From Methanohalophilus sp. RSK (GTDB lineage Archaea; Halobacteriota; Methanosarcinia; Methanosarcinales; Methanosarcinaceae): 46,317 nucleotides of DNA. The stretch covers positions 1 to 46,317 of the forward strand of contig NZ_RDSK01000004.1 of NCBI RefSeq assembly GCF_003722075.1, read 5' to 3'. Made by a program: the position numbers and the translations under genes. The notes beneath the pieces were generated by a model. That model was not told where the DNA came from and did not search any database. It saw only the letters and a list, made by a program, of their open reading frames with translations. Below, one piece after another: positions 1 to 8,790 of this stretch. Each line of letters starts with the position of its first letter. The first letter of the stretch is position 1.

Positions 1-44
1 AGATAACTGTTTTAGTGAGAAACATATACTGTCATATTCACACG

Positions 45-70
45 CAAAATATAAATATTTTACTGTGAAT
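45..70 (-). terminator. Possible terminator after fwdD
   Basis: An AT-rich inverted repeat (AAAATA-TAAA-TATTTT) flanked by CAC/GTG lies just beyond the fwdD stop codon. It could end the minus-strand operon, but AT-rich palindromes are common in such spacers and the genes beyond the window edge are unknown. Confidence 0.25.
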
Positions 71-72
71 TA

Positions 73-504
73 TTAGACGCATTCCTCCCCTACCTCACGG
101 AAGGGGACTCCTGCTTTATTAGTTGAACTTTCCTTTGATTTTTTCATTTTTGCTTCTATATACTTGAACGCAGGTACTCCTGTACCGCTTGTTTCAGCAG
201 ATACAAGTGCATTTACCCAGGGTCCATTTATCATATAAGCGGTACCCGGATGAGGTTCTTCATAGGTAGATTGGAGGGCTTTTACAACCACTTTCCCTGC
301 ATTGTTCTCAAGTGCTACAAGACTTCCTTCCTTCAGTCCAGCCTTTTTCATGTCCTGTTTATCAAGCCGTATTATTGCTGTGAGGTTTGCGTAATCATCT
401 GAGAAACGGCTATCACTATTTGCTGCACTCTGGAAGATATCACGATGAGTGATAATGAGGATTTCCATTTCAGGAGATGAAAGGAACTTATCAAAACCCA
501 TCAT
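73..504 (-). CDS. fwdD: Formylmethanofuran dehydrogenase subunit D (molybdopterin-binding)
   Basis: Small beta-barrel subunit of the tungsten/molybdenum formylmethanofuran dehydrogenase, which in methylotrophs oxidises formyl-methanofuran to CO2. The 143-residue protein has the FwdD-type start EILIITHRDIFQ and the molybdopterin-dinucleotide-binding fold signature LKEGSLVALENNAGKVVV near the middle. It is the last gene of the minus-strand operon seen here. Its ATG overlaps the fwdB TGA as ATGA, with GGAGG 4 bases upstream of the first ATG and 7 of the second (at 501), so start 501 is equally possible. The roughly 12 residues before the usual family start appear genuine because the ribosome binding site lies before them. 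FwdA and FwdC are not in the window. Stop codon TAA. Confidence 0.85.
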   Translation of the reverse strand: MMGFDKFLSSPEMEILIITHRDIFQSAANSDSRFSDDYANLTAIIRLDKQDMKKAGLKEGSLVALENNAGKVVVKALQSTYEEPHPGTAYMINGPWVNALVSAETSGTGVPAFKYIEAKMKKSKESSTNKAGVPFREVGEECV

Positions 505-1742
505 ATGGCCTCCATTATTTTTTCAACGATATCTGCATCGGTCATCTTGTCTGACTTTCGCATTTGTTTGAGGGTGACTTTAACCCCGTCCATCCGGATT
601 GCTTCCCCTTTGCACTCCACACCCGTAACAGCTGCCGGGAGTGTCACATTTGCAGTTTGGGAAGTAAAGGTTTTACAGGGGTCAATTACAATGGTTGGAA
701 TTTCTTTGAGATTTGCAGCTATACTTCCGGGCAGGCTTGAAAGGGGGTCTGAACCGATGATAAGAGCAGCATCGACCTTTTCCCCTTTCAAAACTTCCAC
801 AACTGAATATTGGGGGCCATGACCTATGTCATCCCCTTCAAAACTTACCCTGTTAATATAGCCTGTTTGGTCAAACAGAGTATGGTTGAAGCCACGCATG
901 TTATACTGCCCGACCATAGGCATCAAATGGAAGTCTGTCTTCTTGTTCAGTACTTCCAGAAGTTTTTCCATGGGTGATATATCAGGTATGGAATAGACCA
1001 GCCCCAATCCTGCAAATATAACACCGAATTCTGCCTTTTTCAGTACATTTGCAAGTTCAAGGATTTCTTTTGGTTTCATACCAAAGGTTACCTTCGGTAC
1101 TTTTCCTGATAGGGCATCCGTCAGGGCGTGGGCAAATTCTGCATCTGCTTTTGGAGGAATCTGGTGAAAATCATCTTCACATATTATTGCTGTATCTGAT
1201 TTGCGTACATCAATTGCTATTGCCGTCCTGTCTTCTTCCCACCCCCTCTGGCGCATTTTTCCCCTGGGGAAATAAGAATATTTAGAAAGATGCCTGGGAT
1301 GGGAATTTGAAGGATCACATCCCCAGTATACAATTACATCAGCCTTGTCCCTTACCTCATCCAGTGTACAACTTTTGATTTTATCATTGAGAATTGCTTC
1401 AACAAAAGGACCCTGGCAGAACGACGAGGTATCATCAATGCAGGCATTGGTTTTTTTTGCCAGTTCAATAGCTTTTTCCTGGGCGGTAAGACTTGAATTT
1501 CCCATACCGAAGATGAGGGGATTTTTGGCATTTTTCAGAATTTCAGCTGCCTTTTCAATTGCATCCTGGGTTGTGGTATCTTTTGCATCCACAGTACACT
1601 CTAAAGGATGCTGGCAATTTTTTATCCAGGCAGCCCCTTTGCGACAGGCACTATCTATAATGGTCTTGTTTTCTACTTCCCTCAGTTCGATATCGTCACA
1701 CAAAAGAGCGCATCCTGTACAAACATGGTATTTTCTTTCCAA
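501..1742 (-). CDS. fwdB: Formylmethanofuran dehydrogenase subunit B (catalytic Mo/W subunit)
   Basis: Catalytic subunit that binds the bis-molybdopterin metal centre and one 4Fe-4S cluster and interconverts CO2 and formate for formyl-methanofuran. The N-terminal cluster motif CTGCALLC is intact. The Cys in SSFCQGPF matches the known tungsten-ligating cysteine of FwdB, so this is the cysteine and not the selenocysteine version. The C-terminal half carries nucleotide-pterin segments such as LIIGSDPLSSLPGS. I place the start at a TTG (1742) because a perfect AGGAGG lies six bases before it. This gives 413 residues starting MERKYHVCTG. An upstream TTG at 1772 would add ten residues and overlap the preceding gene but has no such site. 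Only fwdB and fwdD of the complex are present, so the other subunits must be encoded elsewhere or left of the window. Confidence 0.93.
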   Translation of the reverse strand: MERKYHVCTGCALLCDDIELREVENKTIIDSACRKGAAWIKNCQHPLECTVDAKDTTTQDAIEKAAEILKNAKNPLIFGMGNSSLTAQEKAIELAKKTNACIDDTSSFCQGPFVEAILNDKIKSCTLDEVRDKADVIVYWGCDPSNSHPRHLSKYSYFPRGKMRQRGWEEDRTAIAIDVRKSDTAIICEDDFHQIPPKADAEFAHALTDALSGKVPKVTFGMKPKEILELANVLKKAEFGVIFAGLGLVYSIPDISPMEKLLEVLNKKTDFHLMPMVGQYNMRGFNHTLFDQTGYINRVSFEGDDIGHGPQYSVVEVLKGEKVDAALIIGSDPLSSLPGSIAANLKEIPTIVIDPCKTFTSQTANVTLPAAVTGVECKGEAIRMDGVKVTLKQMRKSDKMTDADIVEKIMEAI

Positions 1743-1758
1743 AGGCTTCCTCCTAAAA

Positions 1759-2220
1759 TCAGACAAATTCAATTGCTTTTGTGGGGCAGGTAACTATGCA
1801 ACCGCTGCAAAGTCTTTTATTCTCTCCGAATCTGCGGCAATCTTCCACGTTGGATAGACGTACAATACCGTCTTCAACTTTCAGGATCACCCTTTCGTTA
1901 GTAGGTGCATTTCCACTACCTGCACCTTTAGGATCTTCTGCGACATTTACGGGACAGGCGACAACACAATTGCCACAACCTATGCATCTGTCCTCATGTA
2001 CAATCATACCGGTTTCTGATGCTTGCTCTGCAGGTGAAACCAGGCCTTTAAGTTTTGTATAATTTTCACTGTATTTTTTCTCTTCCAGCATCGGAGTACA
2101 TTCGTCAAGGTTTTTCTCCCGGGAAAGCAAGGCTGCAGCAAAGGCCATACATGAGGATTTGCCACATTTCTTGCAGTTAGTCTTCGGGAGAAGCTGGTAT
2201 ATTTCCATTGCATTGGCCAT
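1759..2220 (-). CDS. Fe-S protein: Fes domain plus ferredoxin domain (Fwd-associated)
   Basis: A 153-residue cytoplasmic iron-sulfur protein. The N-terminus has a four-cysteine Fes-type motif, NCKKCGKSSC followed by a Cys near residue 41, as in corrinoid iron-sulfur proteins. The C-terminal half has a ferredoxin motif CIGCGNCVVACP and a second Cys set, DCRRFG...CSGCIVTCP. Such proteins occur next to Fwd genes and are thought to bring electrons to or from the dehydrogenase, the role of FwdG-type subunits. It lies directly upstream of fwdB, with its stop 17 bases before the fwdB start. GGTGA five bases before the ATG supports the start. The Fwd association is inferred from position and cluster content. 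The exact subunit letter is uncertain. Confidence 0.8.
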   Translation of the reverse strand: MANAMEIYQLLPKTNCKKCGKSSCMAFAAALLSREKNLDECTPMLEEKKYSENYTKLKGLVSPAEQASETGMIVHEDRCIGCGNCVVACPVNVAEDPKGAGSGNAPTNERVILKVEDGIVRLSNVEDCRRFGENKRLCSGCIVTCPTKAIEFV

Positions 2221-2255
2221 TGTTTCACCACTCTGGCGGGCAAAAGGAAATCTTA

Positions 2256-2576
2256 TTAGTCTTCTGAATCATTTTGTTGCTCTTCTTTTGTCTCATTGTC
2301 TTCGTTTTGGAAGAACAGGTCACAATGACATGAACCATCTGTGGCAATTTCATCTTCATGGTAGATGCAGGGACAGATTATTTTCCTGTCTTCCTTCTCA
2401 TCCCCTGAAGGTATTCTGCAGGGACAGTAACCTTTGGCATACTTTATTTTGTTGTTCACCAGCCCCTCAATTACCAGATCCAGCATTTCAGGATCGGGGT
2501 TTAGTTTGTACCCTTTCTTTTGAGCATATTTAGTAACCCATTTTTTTGTTTTTGCTTTGTCTTCTTGATTGACCAT
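2256..2576 (-). CDS. Ferredoxin:thioredoxin reductase, catalytic subunit
   Basis: This 106-residue protein shows the full FTR catalytic signature: CPCR near residue 51, then CPC, then CHC, which bind the 4Fe-4S cluster and form the adjacent redox-active disulfide. The family passes electrons from reduced ferredoxin to thioredoxin disulfides, and archaeal enzymes often lack the variable subunit, as here. A thioredoxin gene sits immediately upstream in the same operon, so the pair forms a complete ferredoxin-to-thiol relay. The acidic tail (last 16 residues mostly D, E, N, Q) is an additional feature of unknown role. AAGGTGA precedes the ATG. Stop TAA. Confidence 0.9.
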   Translation of the reverse strand: MVNQEDKAKTKKWVTKYAQKKGYKLNPDPEMLDLVIEGLVNNKIKYAKGYCPCRIPSGDEKEDRKIICPCIYHEDEIATDGSCHCDLFFQNEDNETKEEQQNDSED

Positions 2577-2592
2577 AGTTTTTTCACCTTAA

Positions 2593-3018
2593 TCATTCAG
2601 ATTTGATTTTGAATACATCTTCGATTGACACTTTAAGTTTATCTTTTGTGGTATTGCCTACCAGTTTTTCTTTTACTTCCCCCTTGTCAAAAAGCAAAAG
2701 TGTAGGAATCCCTACTACATGGTATTGTTTGGCAATATCCTTTGATTTATCGAGATCAATTATTACAAATTTGACCTGGTTCTCATATTCGGCAGCTACC
2801 TCTTCGAACATAGGGGCCATTTTCTTACAGGGTGCACACCATTTTGCGAAACAATCGACAACTACAGGAGTTTCTGCTTTTACAACTGCCTGTTCAAAAG
2901 CCAGGGAATTGACTTTATAAAGATTTGTATTTATGGTCTCTGTAACAGGCTCTGACGTTGACATTGTGGGTGCGCCTTTGCCGAAAAGTCCTTTGATAAA
3001 ATTTCCCAGTCCCATCAT
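2593..3018 (-). CDS. Thioredoxin with N-terminal extension
   Basis: Thioredoxin fold with the active site WCAPC at about residues 60-64 and the cis-proline segment VVGIPTLLLF. It is the first gene of the minus-strand operon and lies 16 bases before the FTR gene, so it is the likely FTR substrate. About 35 residues precede the usual thioredoxin start, beginning with an amphipathic stretch (GLGNFIKGLFGKG). This could be a membrane-associating helix, but that is a guess. GGTGATC lies 3 bases before the first ATG and 6 before the second (3015), so the second may be used. A TATA-like element at 3101-3113 on this strand is the probable promoter. Stop TGA. Confidence 0.92.
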   Translation of the reverse strand: MMGLGNFIKGLFGKGAPTMSTSEPVTETINTNLYKVNSLAFEQAVVKAETPVVVDCFAKWCAPCKKMAPMFEEVAAEYENQVKFVIIDLDKSKDIAKQYHVVGIPTLLLFDKGEVKEKLVGNTTKDKLKVSIEDVFKIKSE

Positions 3019-3067
3019 TGATCACCTTCCAATGAGTTAGTTATATCTTTCTTCTATATTATTTCTT

Positions 3068-3088
3068 TTGTGCACAGTGTTCACACAA
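3068..3088. promoter_or_regulatory. Imperfect palindrome in divergent trx/hdrA promoter region
   Basis: TTGTG and CACAA arms enclose an 11-base centre between the divergent thioredoxin and hdrA genes. On the minus strand a TATA-like GGATATAAAA at 3113-3101 predicts a transcription start near 3080, inside the palindrome. A site there could bind a repressor of the trx-FTR-fwd operon. This rests only on symmetry and position. Confidence 0.3.
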
Positions 3089-3100
3089 TCCACACTACCG

Positions 3101-3113
3101 TTTTTTATATCCA
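3101..3113. promoter_or_regulatory. TATA element(s) of divergent trx and hdrA promoters
   Basis: The AT-rich core reads TTTTTTATATCC on the plus strand and GGATATAAAAAA on the minus strand. Archaeal initiation about 25 bases downstream would give starts near 3132 for hdrA, a leader of about 33 bases, and near 3080 for the thioredoxin operon. One core may serve both directions. Confidence 0.4.
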
Positions 3114-3164
3114 AAGGTATATCATGTCTAAGATGAAATCAGAGAGCCACGAAGGGGCACTTTT

Positions 3165-5519
3165 ATGAGAATAGGAGTATACATTTGTCACTGCGGGCTC
3201 AATATTGCGGGTGTAGTCGATATTGAAGTTCTTCTAAAACAGGTAGAATCCCTGGATGATGTTGTGATCGCATCCGATATCCAGTTCATGTGTTCGGACT
3301 CCGGGCAGGATAAAATTGCAGAGGATATTGAAGAACATAATGTTGAACGTGTGCTTGTTGCAGCCTGTACTCCTAAACTTCATGAAACTACTTTCCGCAA
3401 CGTGCTGGAAAAATCAGGGATCAATCCATTCCTTCTTGAGATTGTTAACATCAGGGAACAGTGTTCCTGGGTGCATATGGATAATCCAAGGATGGCCACC
3501 CAGAAAGCTTTTGATCTTATCAAGATGGGGGTGGCAAAACTGAAGTTTCTGAAACCCCTCAAAATCCAGAGTACACCTGTTAGTAAGGAGGTGCTTGTAA
3601 TAGGTGGGGGCGTGGCAGGTATTGAAGCAGCCCTGGATCTTGCAGATACGGGCTATAAAGTTCATATGATTGAAAAAGAGCCCACGATTGGTGGAAAGAT
3701 GGCTCTTTTAAATGAAGTATTTCCTACAAATGACTGTTCCATCTGTGTCCTTGCCCCAAAGATGACTGAAGTTGTTAACCACCCTGACATCGAACTTCAC
3801 ACCCTTTCCGAAATTACTGCAATTGAAGGTTCGGTCGGTAACTTTGAGATTACCGGTACCACTCAGCCCCGATATGTATCCGAAGAAAAATGCAAGGGTT
3901 GTGTGGATGAATGTTCAAGGGTATGTCCTGTGGAAATTCCTTCCCGGTTTGATAGTGGACTTGGTAAAACCCGGGCAATCAATATTCCCATTCCACAGGC
4001 TGTTCCACAGGTTGCATATATTGATAGTGATTATTGTGTTGGCTGTGGCCTCTGTGCGCAGGCATGTCCTGCAGATGCAGTGGAATTTGAGCAGCAGACC
4101 ATCCGATTCCAGCTGAACGTGGGAGCAATAATTATCGCCGCAGGATATCGCTTGTTTGATGCATCCAGGAAAGAGGAGTATGGGTATGGCATATATCCCG
4201 ATGTTATTACAAATATGGAACTTGAGCGGCTACTGAATGCTTCCGGACCTACCAGAGGCAGGGTAACCTGTCCTTCAACAGGTGAGATTGCAGAGGAAGT
4301 GGCATTTATACAATGTGTAGGTTCGCGGGACGAATCTGTGGGAAATCCCTACTGTTCCCGGGTTTGTTGCATGTCAGCAATGAAAAATGCCCAGTTGCTA
4401 AAAGAGCGCTATCCAGATATTCGAATAACTATTCATTATATTGACATACGTGCCTCTGGAGAGATGTACGAAGAATATTACACCAAAACCCAGGCAAAGG
4501 GAGTGGATTTTGTACGGGGGCGAGTAGCTGAGATTGTGCAGGAGCATGATGATTCCCTTTCCCTGCGGTATGAGAATACCCTGGAATCCAGAATAGAAGA
4601 AAAAAAGTACGATCTTGTCATATTATCCACCGGTATGGAAGCTGACCCTTCCGCAAAACCAATTGGGAATATGCTGAAAATGGCAAACCGACCTGACAGG
4701 TTCTTTGCTGTGTCCCATCCCAAGATGAAACCTGTGGATTCACATATAAATGGTGTTTTCCTTGCAGGCTGTGCCTCTGGCCCCAAAGAAATCCAGGTTT
4801 CCATTGCACAGGGTAGTGCGGCTGCATCCCGGGTTATGAGACTGCTTCAACCCGGTGAACTTCGCACCGATCCCTTAAGTGCTCATGTGGATTCTGATAC
4901 CTGTATCGGATGCGGTGTCTGTGCGGATGTTTGCGATTACGGTACAATCAAAATTAAAAATGGCAAGGCATTTGTTGATGAAGTTTCCTGTCATGGTTGT
5001 GGTACCTGCAGTGCAGCCTGTCCTGTGGATGCTATCTCAATGCATCACCATACCGACGAACAGGTAAGGGCACAGATCAAGGCAGCGCTGGAAGTAAAAG
5101 ATGAGTTTCCCCTGATTGTTGCATTCCTGTGCAACTGGTGCAGTTATGCTTCAGCAGACCTTGCCGGAACATCCCGTATCCAGTATCCCACCAATGTAAG
5201 AATTATAAAGGTAATGTGTGCGGGCCGTGTAGATCCTGATTTTGTGATGGAGGCCTTCGAAATGGGGGCAGATGGCGTACTTGTTGCCGGTTGCCGTCTC
5301 GGCGAATGTCATTATGTGCATGGTAACTATCATGCACAAACCCGTATGGAAAACCTGGGAGAGGTTCTTAAGGAAGCAGGCTTTGATTCCGGCAGGTTGC
5401 GTGTTGAATGGATCTCAGCTGCAGAAGGGGAAAAATTTGCCAATACGATTGAAGATTTCGTTGATTACCTGACAGCCATCGGTCCGATAGGTTCGGAACT
5501 TGAGGAGGCTGACAGATGA
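3165..5519 (+). CDS. hdrA: CoB-CoM heterodisulfide reductase subunit A, HdrA-MvhD fusion
   Basis: Electron-bifurcating or confurcating flavoprotein of cytoplasmic heterodisulfide reductase (784 residues). In order: an N-terminal CHC-containing domain; an FAD-binding Rossmann motif VIGGGVAGIEAA at about 143-154; the HdrA cluster segment CSICVLAPK at about 190-198; an inserted ferredoxin (CKGCVDEC..., CVGCGLCAQACP, about 243-301); a second ferredoxin (CIGCGVCADVC, CHGCGTCSAACP, about 579-620); and a C-terminal MvhD-like domain (FLCNWCSY, MCAGRVDP, GCRLGECHY, about 650-784). The MvhD fusion is typical of Methanosarcina HdrA1/HdrA2, which work with ferredoxin and F420H2 and without a hydrogenase. 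Its stop overlaps the polyferredoxin start (ATGA), so the two are translationally coupled. HdrB and HdrC are not in the window. Confidence 0.93.
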   Translation: MRIGVYICHCGLNIAGVVDIEVLLKQVESLDDVVIASDIQFMCSDSGQDKIAEDIEEHNVERVLVAACTPKLHETTFRNVLEKSGINPFLLEIVNIREQCSWVHMDNPRMATQKAFDLIKMGVAKLKFLKPLKIQSTPVSKEVLVIGGGVAGIEAALDLADTGYKVHMIEKEPTIGGKMALLNEVFPTNDCSICVLAPKMTEVVNHPDIELHTLSEITAIEGSVGNFEITGTTQPRYVSEEKCKGCVDECSRVCPVEIPSRFDSGLGKTRAINIPIPQAVPQVAYIDSDYCVGCGLCAQACPADAVEFEQQTIRFQLNVGAIIIAAGYRLFDASRKEEYGYGIYPDVITNMELERLLNASGPTRGRVTCPSTGEIAEEVAFIQCVGSRDESVGNPYCSRVCCMSAMKNAQLLKERYPDIRITIHYIDIRASGEMYEEYYTKTQAKGVDFVRGRVAEIVQEHDDSLSLRYENTLESRIEEKKYDLVILSTGMEADPSAKPIGNMLKMANRPDRFFAVSHPKMKPVDSHINGVFLAGCASGPKEIQVSIAQGSAAASRVMRLLQPGELRTDPLSAHVDSDTCIGCGVCADVCDYGTIKIKNGKAFVDEVSCHGCGTCSAACPVDAISMHHHTDEQVRAQIKAALEVKDEFPLIVAFLCNWCSYASADLAGTSRIQYPTNVRIIKVMCAGRVDPDFVMEAFEMGADGVLVAGCRLGECHYVHGNYHAQTRMENLGEVLKEAGFDSGRLRVEWISAAEGEKFANTIEDFVDYLTAIGPIGSELEEADR

Positions 5520-6829
5520 GTGAGGAGCTGGAAGAAGAATGTGCTGTAGAACAATCTCTTTCCGTGGAAAAGGAAATGGATGTGGAAGGTAGTCACATAC
5601 TGTATCGGCAAAAAACCGATAAAGGTACAAGAACTCTTGATTACGATTACAAAAGGTGTATTGGTTGTGGCCTTTGTGTCAGGATATGTCCCACCGAGGC
5701 CCTTGAAGCCGGCCCTATACATGAGATCGCAACTGGAATGGATGCCCCTCCTGTAATGCTGGATCTTGATAAATGCACATTCTGCTCCATGTGTGCCAAC
5801 TTCTGTCCGGTAAATGCATTTCGGATGTCTGCAGAAGGTGATTTCCCGGAAGATGACCTGTTCCCTGTTTTGGAAGGAAAGGCAACGATAAATGAAAAAT
5901 GTCTTCCATGTCTGCTTTGTGAAGCAACCTGTCCCGAGGATGCAATTGATCTCGAAATTGAAATGCAGACCAAGGAGGAACTTGCCCCGTTTAAGGAGGG
6001 CGAAGAGGGCGAGATCACCATTGATGAGAATAAGTGTACACTTTGTGGGCTTTGTGCACGTTTTTGTGATGCTTTCATGCTGCTTGAAAAGCAACCTGAT
6101 CCGTTGGATCCCATGCCTTTTGAGCAACTACTTGTAGATGAGGACCAGTGTGATTACTGTGTATTGTGTGCAGACCTCTGTCCTGAAGATGCTATCGAGG
6201 TGAAAGGGACAAGACGCGGGGAAGCACCCGTAATAAGGGGCAGTGCCCGGATCGATCAGGAGAAATGCACTGTATGTGGTTGGTGCGATATTGTTTGTCC
6301 CTATGATGCAGTGGATATTACCAAACCCTTCGAGGGGGAACTGAAACTTATCGATGCAAACATAAACAAATGCGATCCTACAGGTTGCCATGCCTGTTTT
6401 AATGTCTGCCCCTCCCATCTCTGGTATATTCCTGAAAGCGGGCAGAAAATAGCTGCCAGGAATGAGCTTTGTACCTATTGTGGTGCCTGTGAAAACGCCT
6501 GTCCTGATAATGTAATGGAAGTGAGAAGGGATAAGGTACGCCATTCCCCGATACCCGATACCCCCTGGTCAAAACAATGGGAAGATGCTATTGATGCGCT
6601 GGTAAGCGGCAAACGTAAAAGGCCAAATACCTCCAGAGTACTGGAAATGCCTGAAGAAAAGGCAAAGGAGCACATTGATATCGAATTCCCTGAAATTGAT
6701 GAAAGTTTACAGGAAAAAGTAAAAGAGAAAATGGAAGGGTTGCGCCCTGCCCTTAAAGATGTGAAATTAAGGCGCAAATGGGAAAAAAGGAAAGAAGGTA
6801 CAGAGCAATTCTCAGATATCGAAAAATAA
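5516..6829 (+). CDS. Polyferredoxin with eight 4Fe-4S motifs, HdrA partner
   Basis: The 437-residue protein has eight successive cysteine quartets, each able to hold a 4Fe-4S cluster: CIGCGLCVRICP, CTFCSMCANFCP, CLPCLLCEATCP, CTLCGLCARFCD, CDYCVLCADLCP, CTVCGWCDIVCP, a CDPTGCHACFNVCP variant with a two-residue insertion, and CTYCGACENACP. The last hundred residues lack cysteines and are highly charged (many K, E, R). It resembles MvhB/FwdF-type electron wires. Coupling to hdrA by the ATGA overlap suggests that it carries electrons between HdrA and a donor. Given the neighbouring fwd genes, formylmethanofuran dehydrogenase is an attractive donor, but that is inference. Stop TAA. Confidence 0.88.
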   Translation: MSEELEEECAVEQSLSVEKEMDVEGSHILYRQKTDKGTRTLDYDYKRCIGCGLCVRICPTEALEAGPIHEIATGMDAPPVMLDLDKCTFCSMCANFCPVNAFRMSAEGDFPEDDLFPVLEGKATINEKCLPCLLCEATCPEDAIDLEIEMQTKEELAPFKEGEEGEITIDENKCTLCGLCARFCDAFMLLEKQPDPLDPMPFEQLLVDEDQCDYCVLCADLCPEDAIEVKGTRRGEAPVIRGSARIDQEKCTVCGWCDIVCPYDAVDITKPFEGELKLIDANINKCDPTGCHACFNVCPSHLWYIPESGQKIAARNELCTYCGACENACPDNVMEVRRDKVRHSPIPDTPWSKQWEDAIDALVSGKRKRPNTSRVLEMPEEKAKEHIDIEFPEIDESLQEKVKEKMEGLRPALKDVKLRRKWEKRKEGTEQFSDIEK

Positions 6830-6830
6830 C

Positions 6831-6841
6831 TATTTTATACC
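6831..6841 (+). promoter_or_regulatory. TATA element of gatE
   Basis: CTATTTTATAC lies about 25 bases before a predicted start near 6862. The short leader would still contain the GGTGAT ribosome binding site six to seven bases before the gatE ATG. Confidence 0.4.
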
Positions 6842-6880
6842 TTTACATGTTCTTGTTTAGCAGATCTTGGTGATATCCAT

Positions 6881-8782
6881 ATGAACGATGATGATTATTA
6901 CAGGGAACTTGGCCTAAAGTGCGGACTGGAAATCCACCAGCAGCTTGATTCAAAAGAAAAACTGTTTTGCAGGTGCCCGACTACATTGCGTGAAACTGAA
7001 GAGTCCAATGTGGAATTTTACAGGTATTTAAGGGCCACTGAAAGTGAAATGGGTGAAAAAGACCGTGCTGCTGTGGAACAGACAAAGGTCAATCGTAAGT
7101 ATGTTTACAAAGGCTATGATACTACCTGTCTTGTGGAATATGATGAGGAACCACCCCGCAAACTGAATTCCGAGGCTCTGGACATTGCCCTGGTGGTTGC
7201 AAAACTGATGAACATGCGACCTGTGGAGCAACTTCATGTAATGCGCAAAATAGTTGTTGATGGTTCCAACACAACCGGTTTTCAGCGTACTGCTTTTCTT
7301 GCAAATGACGGAACGATACCCACAAGTCTGAATGAGGTGGGTGTTGATGTACTGTGTATCGAGGAAGAAGCGGCCCAGAAGATTGAGGATAAAAGGAATA
7401 GCATTGTTTATTCCCTTGACAGGCTGGGCATCCCTCTTGTGGAAATTGGGACTGCTCCCGATATAATAACTCCTGCCCATGCCAGGGAAACAGCCCAGGT
7501 AATAGGTATGTTGTTGCGTTCTACCGGGAAGGTCAAAAGGGGATTGGGGACCATCCGCCAGGATGTGAATATCTCGATTGCTGAAGGTGCAAGGGTAGAG
7601 GTTAAGGGCGTACAGGCCCTGGATATGATCGAAACCATTGTAGGACTTGAAGTTGAAAGACAGGTTAACCTGTTACGTATCCGTGAAATGTTGCAACAGA
7701 GGGATGCGGGCGTACATAATGAAATATTTGATGTAACTGATGTTTTCAAGGATACCGAATCTAAGGTTATCAAACGTGCACTTAAAAAAGGAAAAGTCCT
7801 TGCAATCAGGTTAATCGGCTTTGATGGTATCATAGGAGAAGAAGTGCAGCCGGGAAGAAGGCTTGGCACGGAGTTTTCAGACCGGGCAAAACCTTCCGGT
7901 GTGGGTGGAATTTTCCATACCGATGAGCTCCCGAAGTACGGCATAACTGCAGATGAAGTGGAATCCCTGAGAAAAGCTGTGGGAGCTGTTGATGGGGATG
8001 CAGTTGTACTGGTTGCCGATTCTTACAAAAAGGCACACGGTGCGATGGAAAGTGTACTTATAAGAGCACAGGAAGCCCTGGAATTTGTACCCGAGGAAAC
8101 CAGACGGGCTCTGCCTGATGGAAATACTGCCTATATGAGACCACTGCCGGGTGCTTCACGTATGTATCCCGAGACGGATGTCCCTGTAATTGATATATCT
8201 CCTTCTTACTTTGAATCCGTTGAAACCCCTGAACTTCTTATTGATAAAAGCAAACGGTTCACAGAAGAATACAACTTAAATGATGAACTTGCTGAAAAAA
8301 TAGTTTACTCAAAGTACCTGCCCCTTTTTGAGAACATGATGGATCGATTTGCTTTAAATGACTCAATAGGTGCTACCCTGGTTGCCCGTACTTTTACAGG
8401 CAGGTTACCTGAACTTCGCAGGGACGGGGTTGATGTCGAAAAACTACAGGACGATCACTTTATTGCCTTGTTTGATGCCATAGGAGAAGGCAAAGCTGCC
8501 AAGGAAGGCATTGATGAATTACTACGCCTGCTTGCTAAAAAACCGGCTTTAAGTATAGATGAAGCCCTGGAGCAGCTTGGGTTTTCAGGTATAGACATTT
8601 CTGAAATAGAATCTTTTGCAGCCAATCTTGTCAGGGAAAGGGCTGATTTTGTCAATGAGAAGGGATTGGGAGCTGTTGGCCCCCTCATGGGGATTGTCAT
8701 GGGCCAGTTCCGTGGAAAAGTTGATGGAAAGGTTGTAAGTGACATCCTGAAGCAAAAGATTGAAGAACATATAAATAGTTAA
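6881..8782 (+). CDS. gatE: Glutamyl-tRNA(Gln) amidotransferase subunit E
   Basis: Archaea-specific subunit that phosphorylates Glu-tRNA(Gln) and amidates it with ammonia supplied by GatD. The 633-residue length and the N-terminal [20 protein letters not shown] motif are those of GatE. The kinase-domain segment [20 protein letters not shown] is well preserved, and the helical YqeY-like tRNA-binding tail is present ([17 protein letters not shown] near the end). A GGTGAT site precedes the ATG. GatD is not adjacent. Stop TAA. It is a housekeeping gene and shows no oddities. Confidence 0.97.
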   Translation: MNDDDYYRELGLKCGLEIHQQLDSKEKLFCRCPTTLRETEESNVEFYRYLRATESEMGEKDRAAVEQTKVNRKYVYKGYDTTCLVEYDEEPPRKLNSEALDIALVVAKLMNMRPVEQLHVMRKIVVDGSNTTGFQRTAFLANDGTIPTSLNEVGVDVLCIEEEAAQKIEDKRNSIVYSLDRLGIPLVEIGTAPDIITPAHARETAQVIGMLLRSTGKVKRGLGTIRQDVNISIAEGARVEVKGVQALDMIETIVGLEVERQVNLLRIREMLQQRDAGVHNEIFDVTDVFKDTESKVIKRALKKGKVLAIRLIGFDGIIGEEVQPGRRLGTEFSDRAKPSGVGGIFHTDELPKYGITADEVESLRKAVGAVDGDAVVLVADSYKKAHGAMESVLIRAQEALEFVPEETRRALPDGNTAYMRPLPGASRMYPETDVPVIDISPSYFESVETPELLIDKSKRFTEEYNLNDELAEKIVYSKYLPLFENMMDRFALNDSIGATLVARTFTGRLPELRRDGVDVEKLQDDHFIALFDAIGEGKAAKEGIDELLRLLAKKPALSIDEALEQLGFSGIDISEIESFAANLVRERADFVNEKGLGAVGPLMGIVMGQFRGKVDGKVVSDILKQKIEEHINS

Positions 8783-8790
8783 TAAGAGTG

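Noticed and set aside
5465-6127. 220-residue open frame on the minus strand
   Set aside because: It lies over the hdrA end and polyferredoxin genes, is rich in Cys/His/Phe from the reversed Cys codons, and has no ribosome binding site or family similarity. It is a shadow frame.
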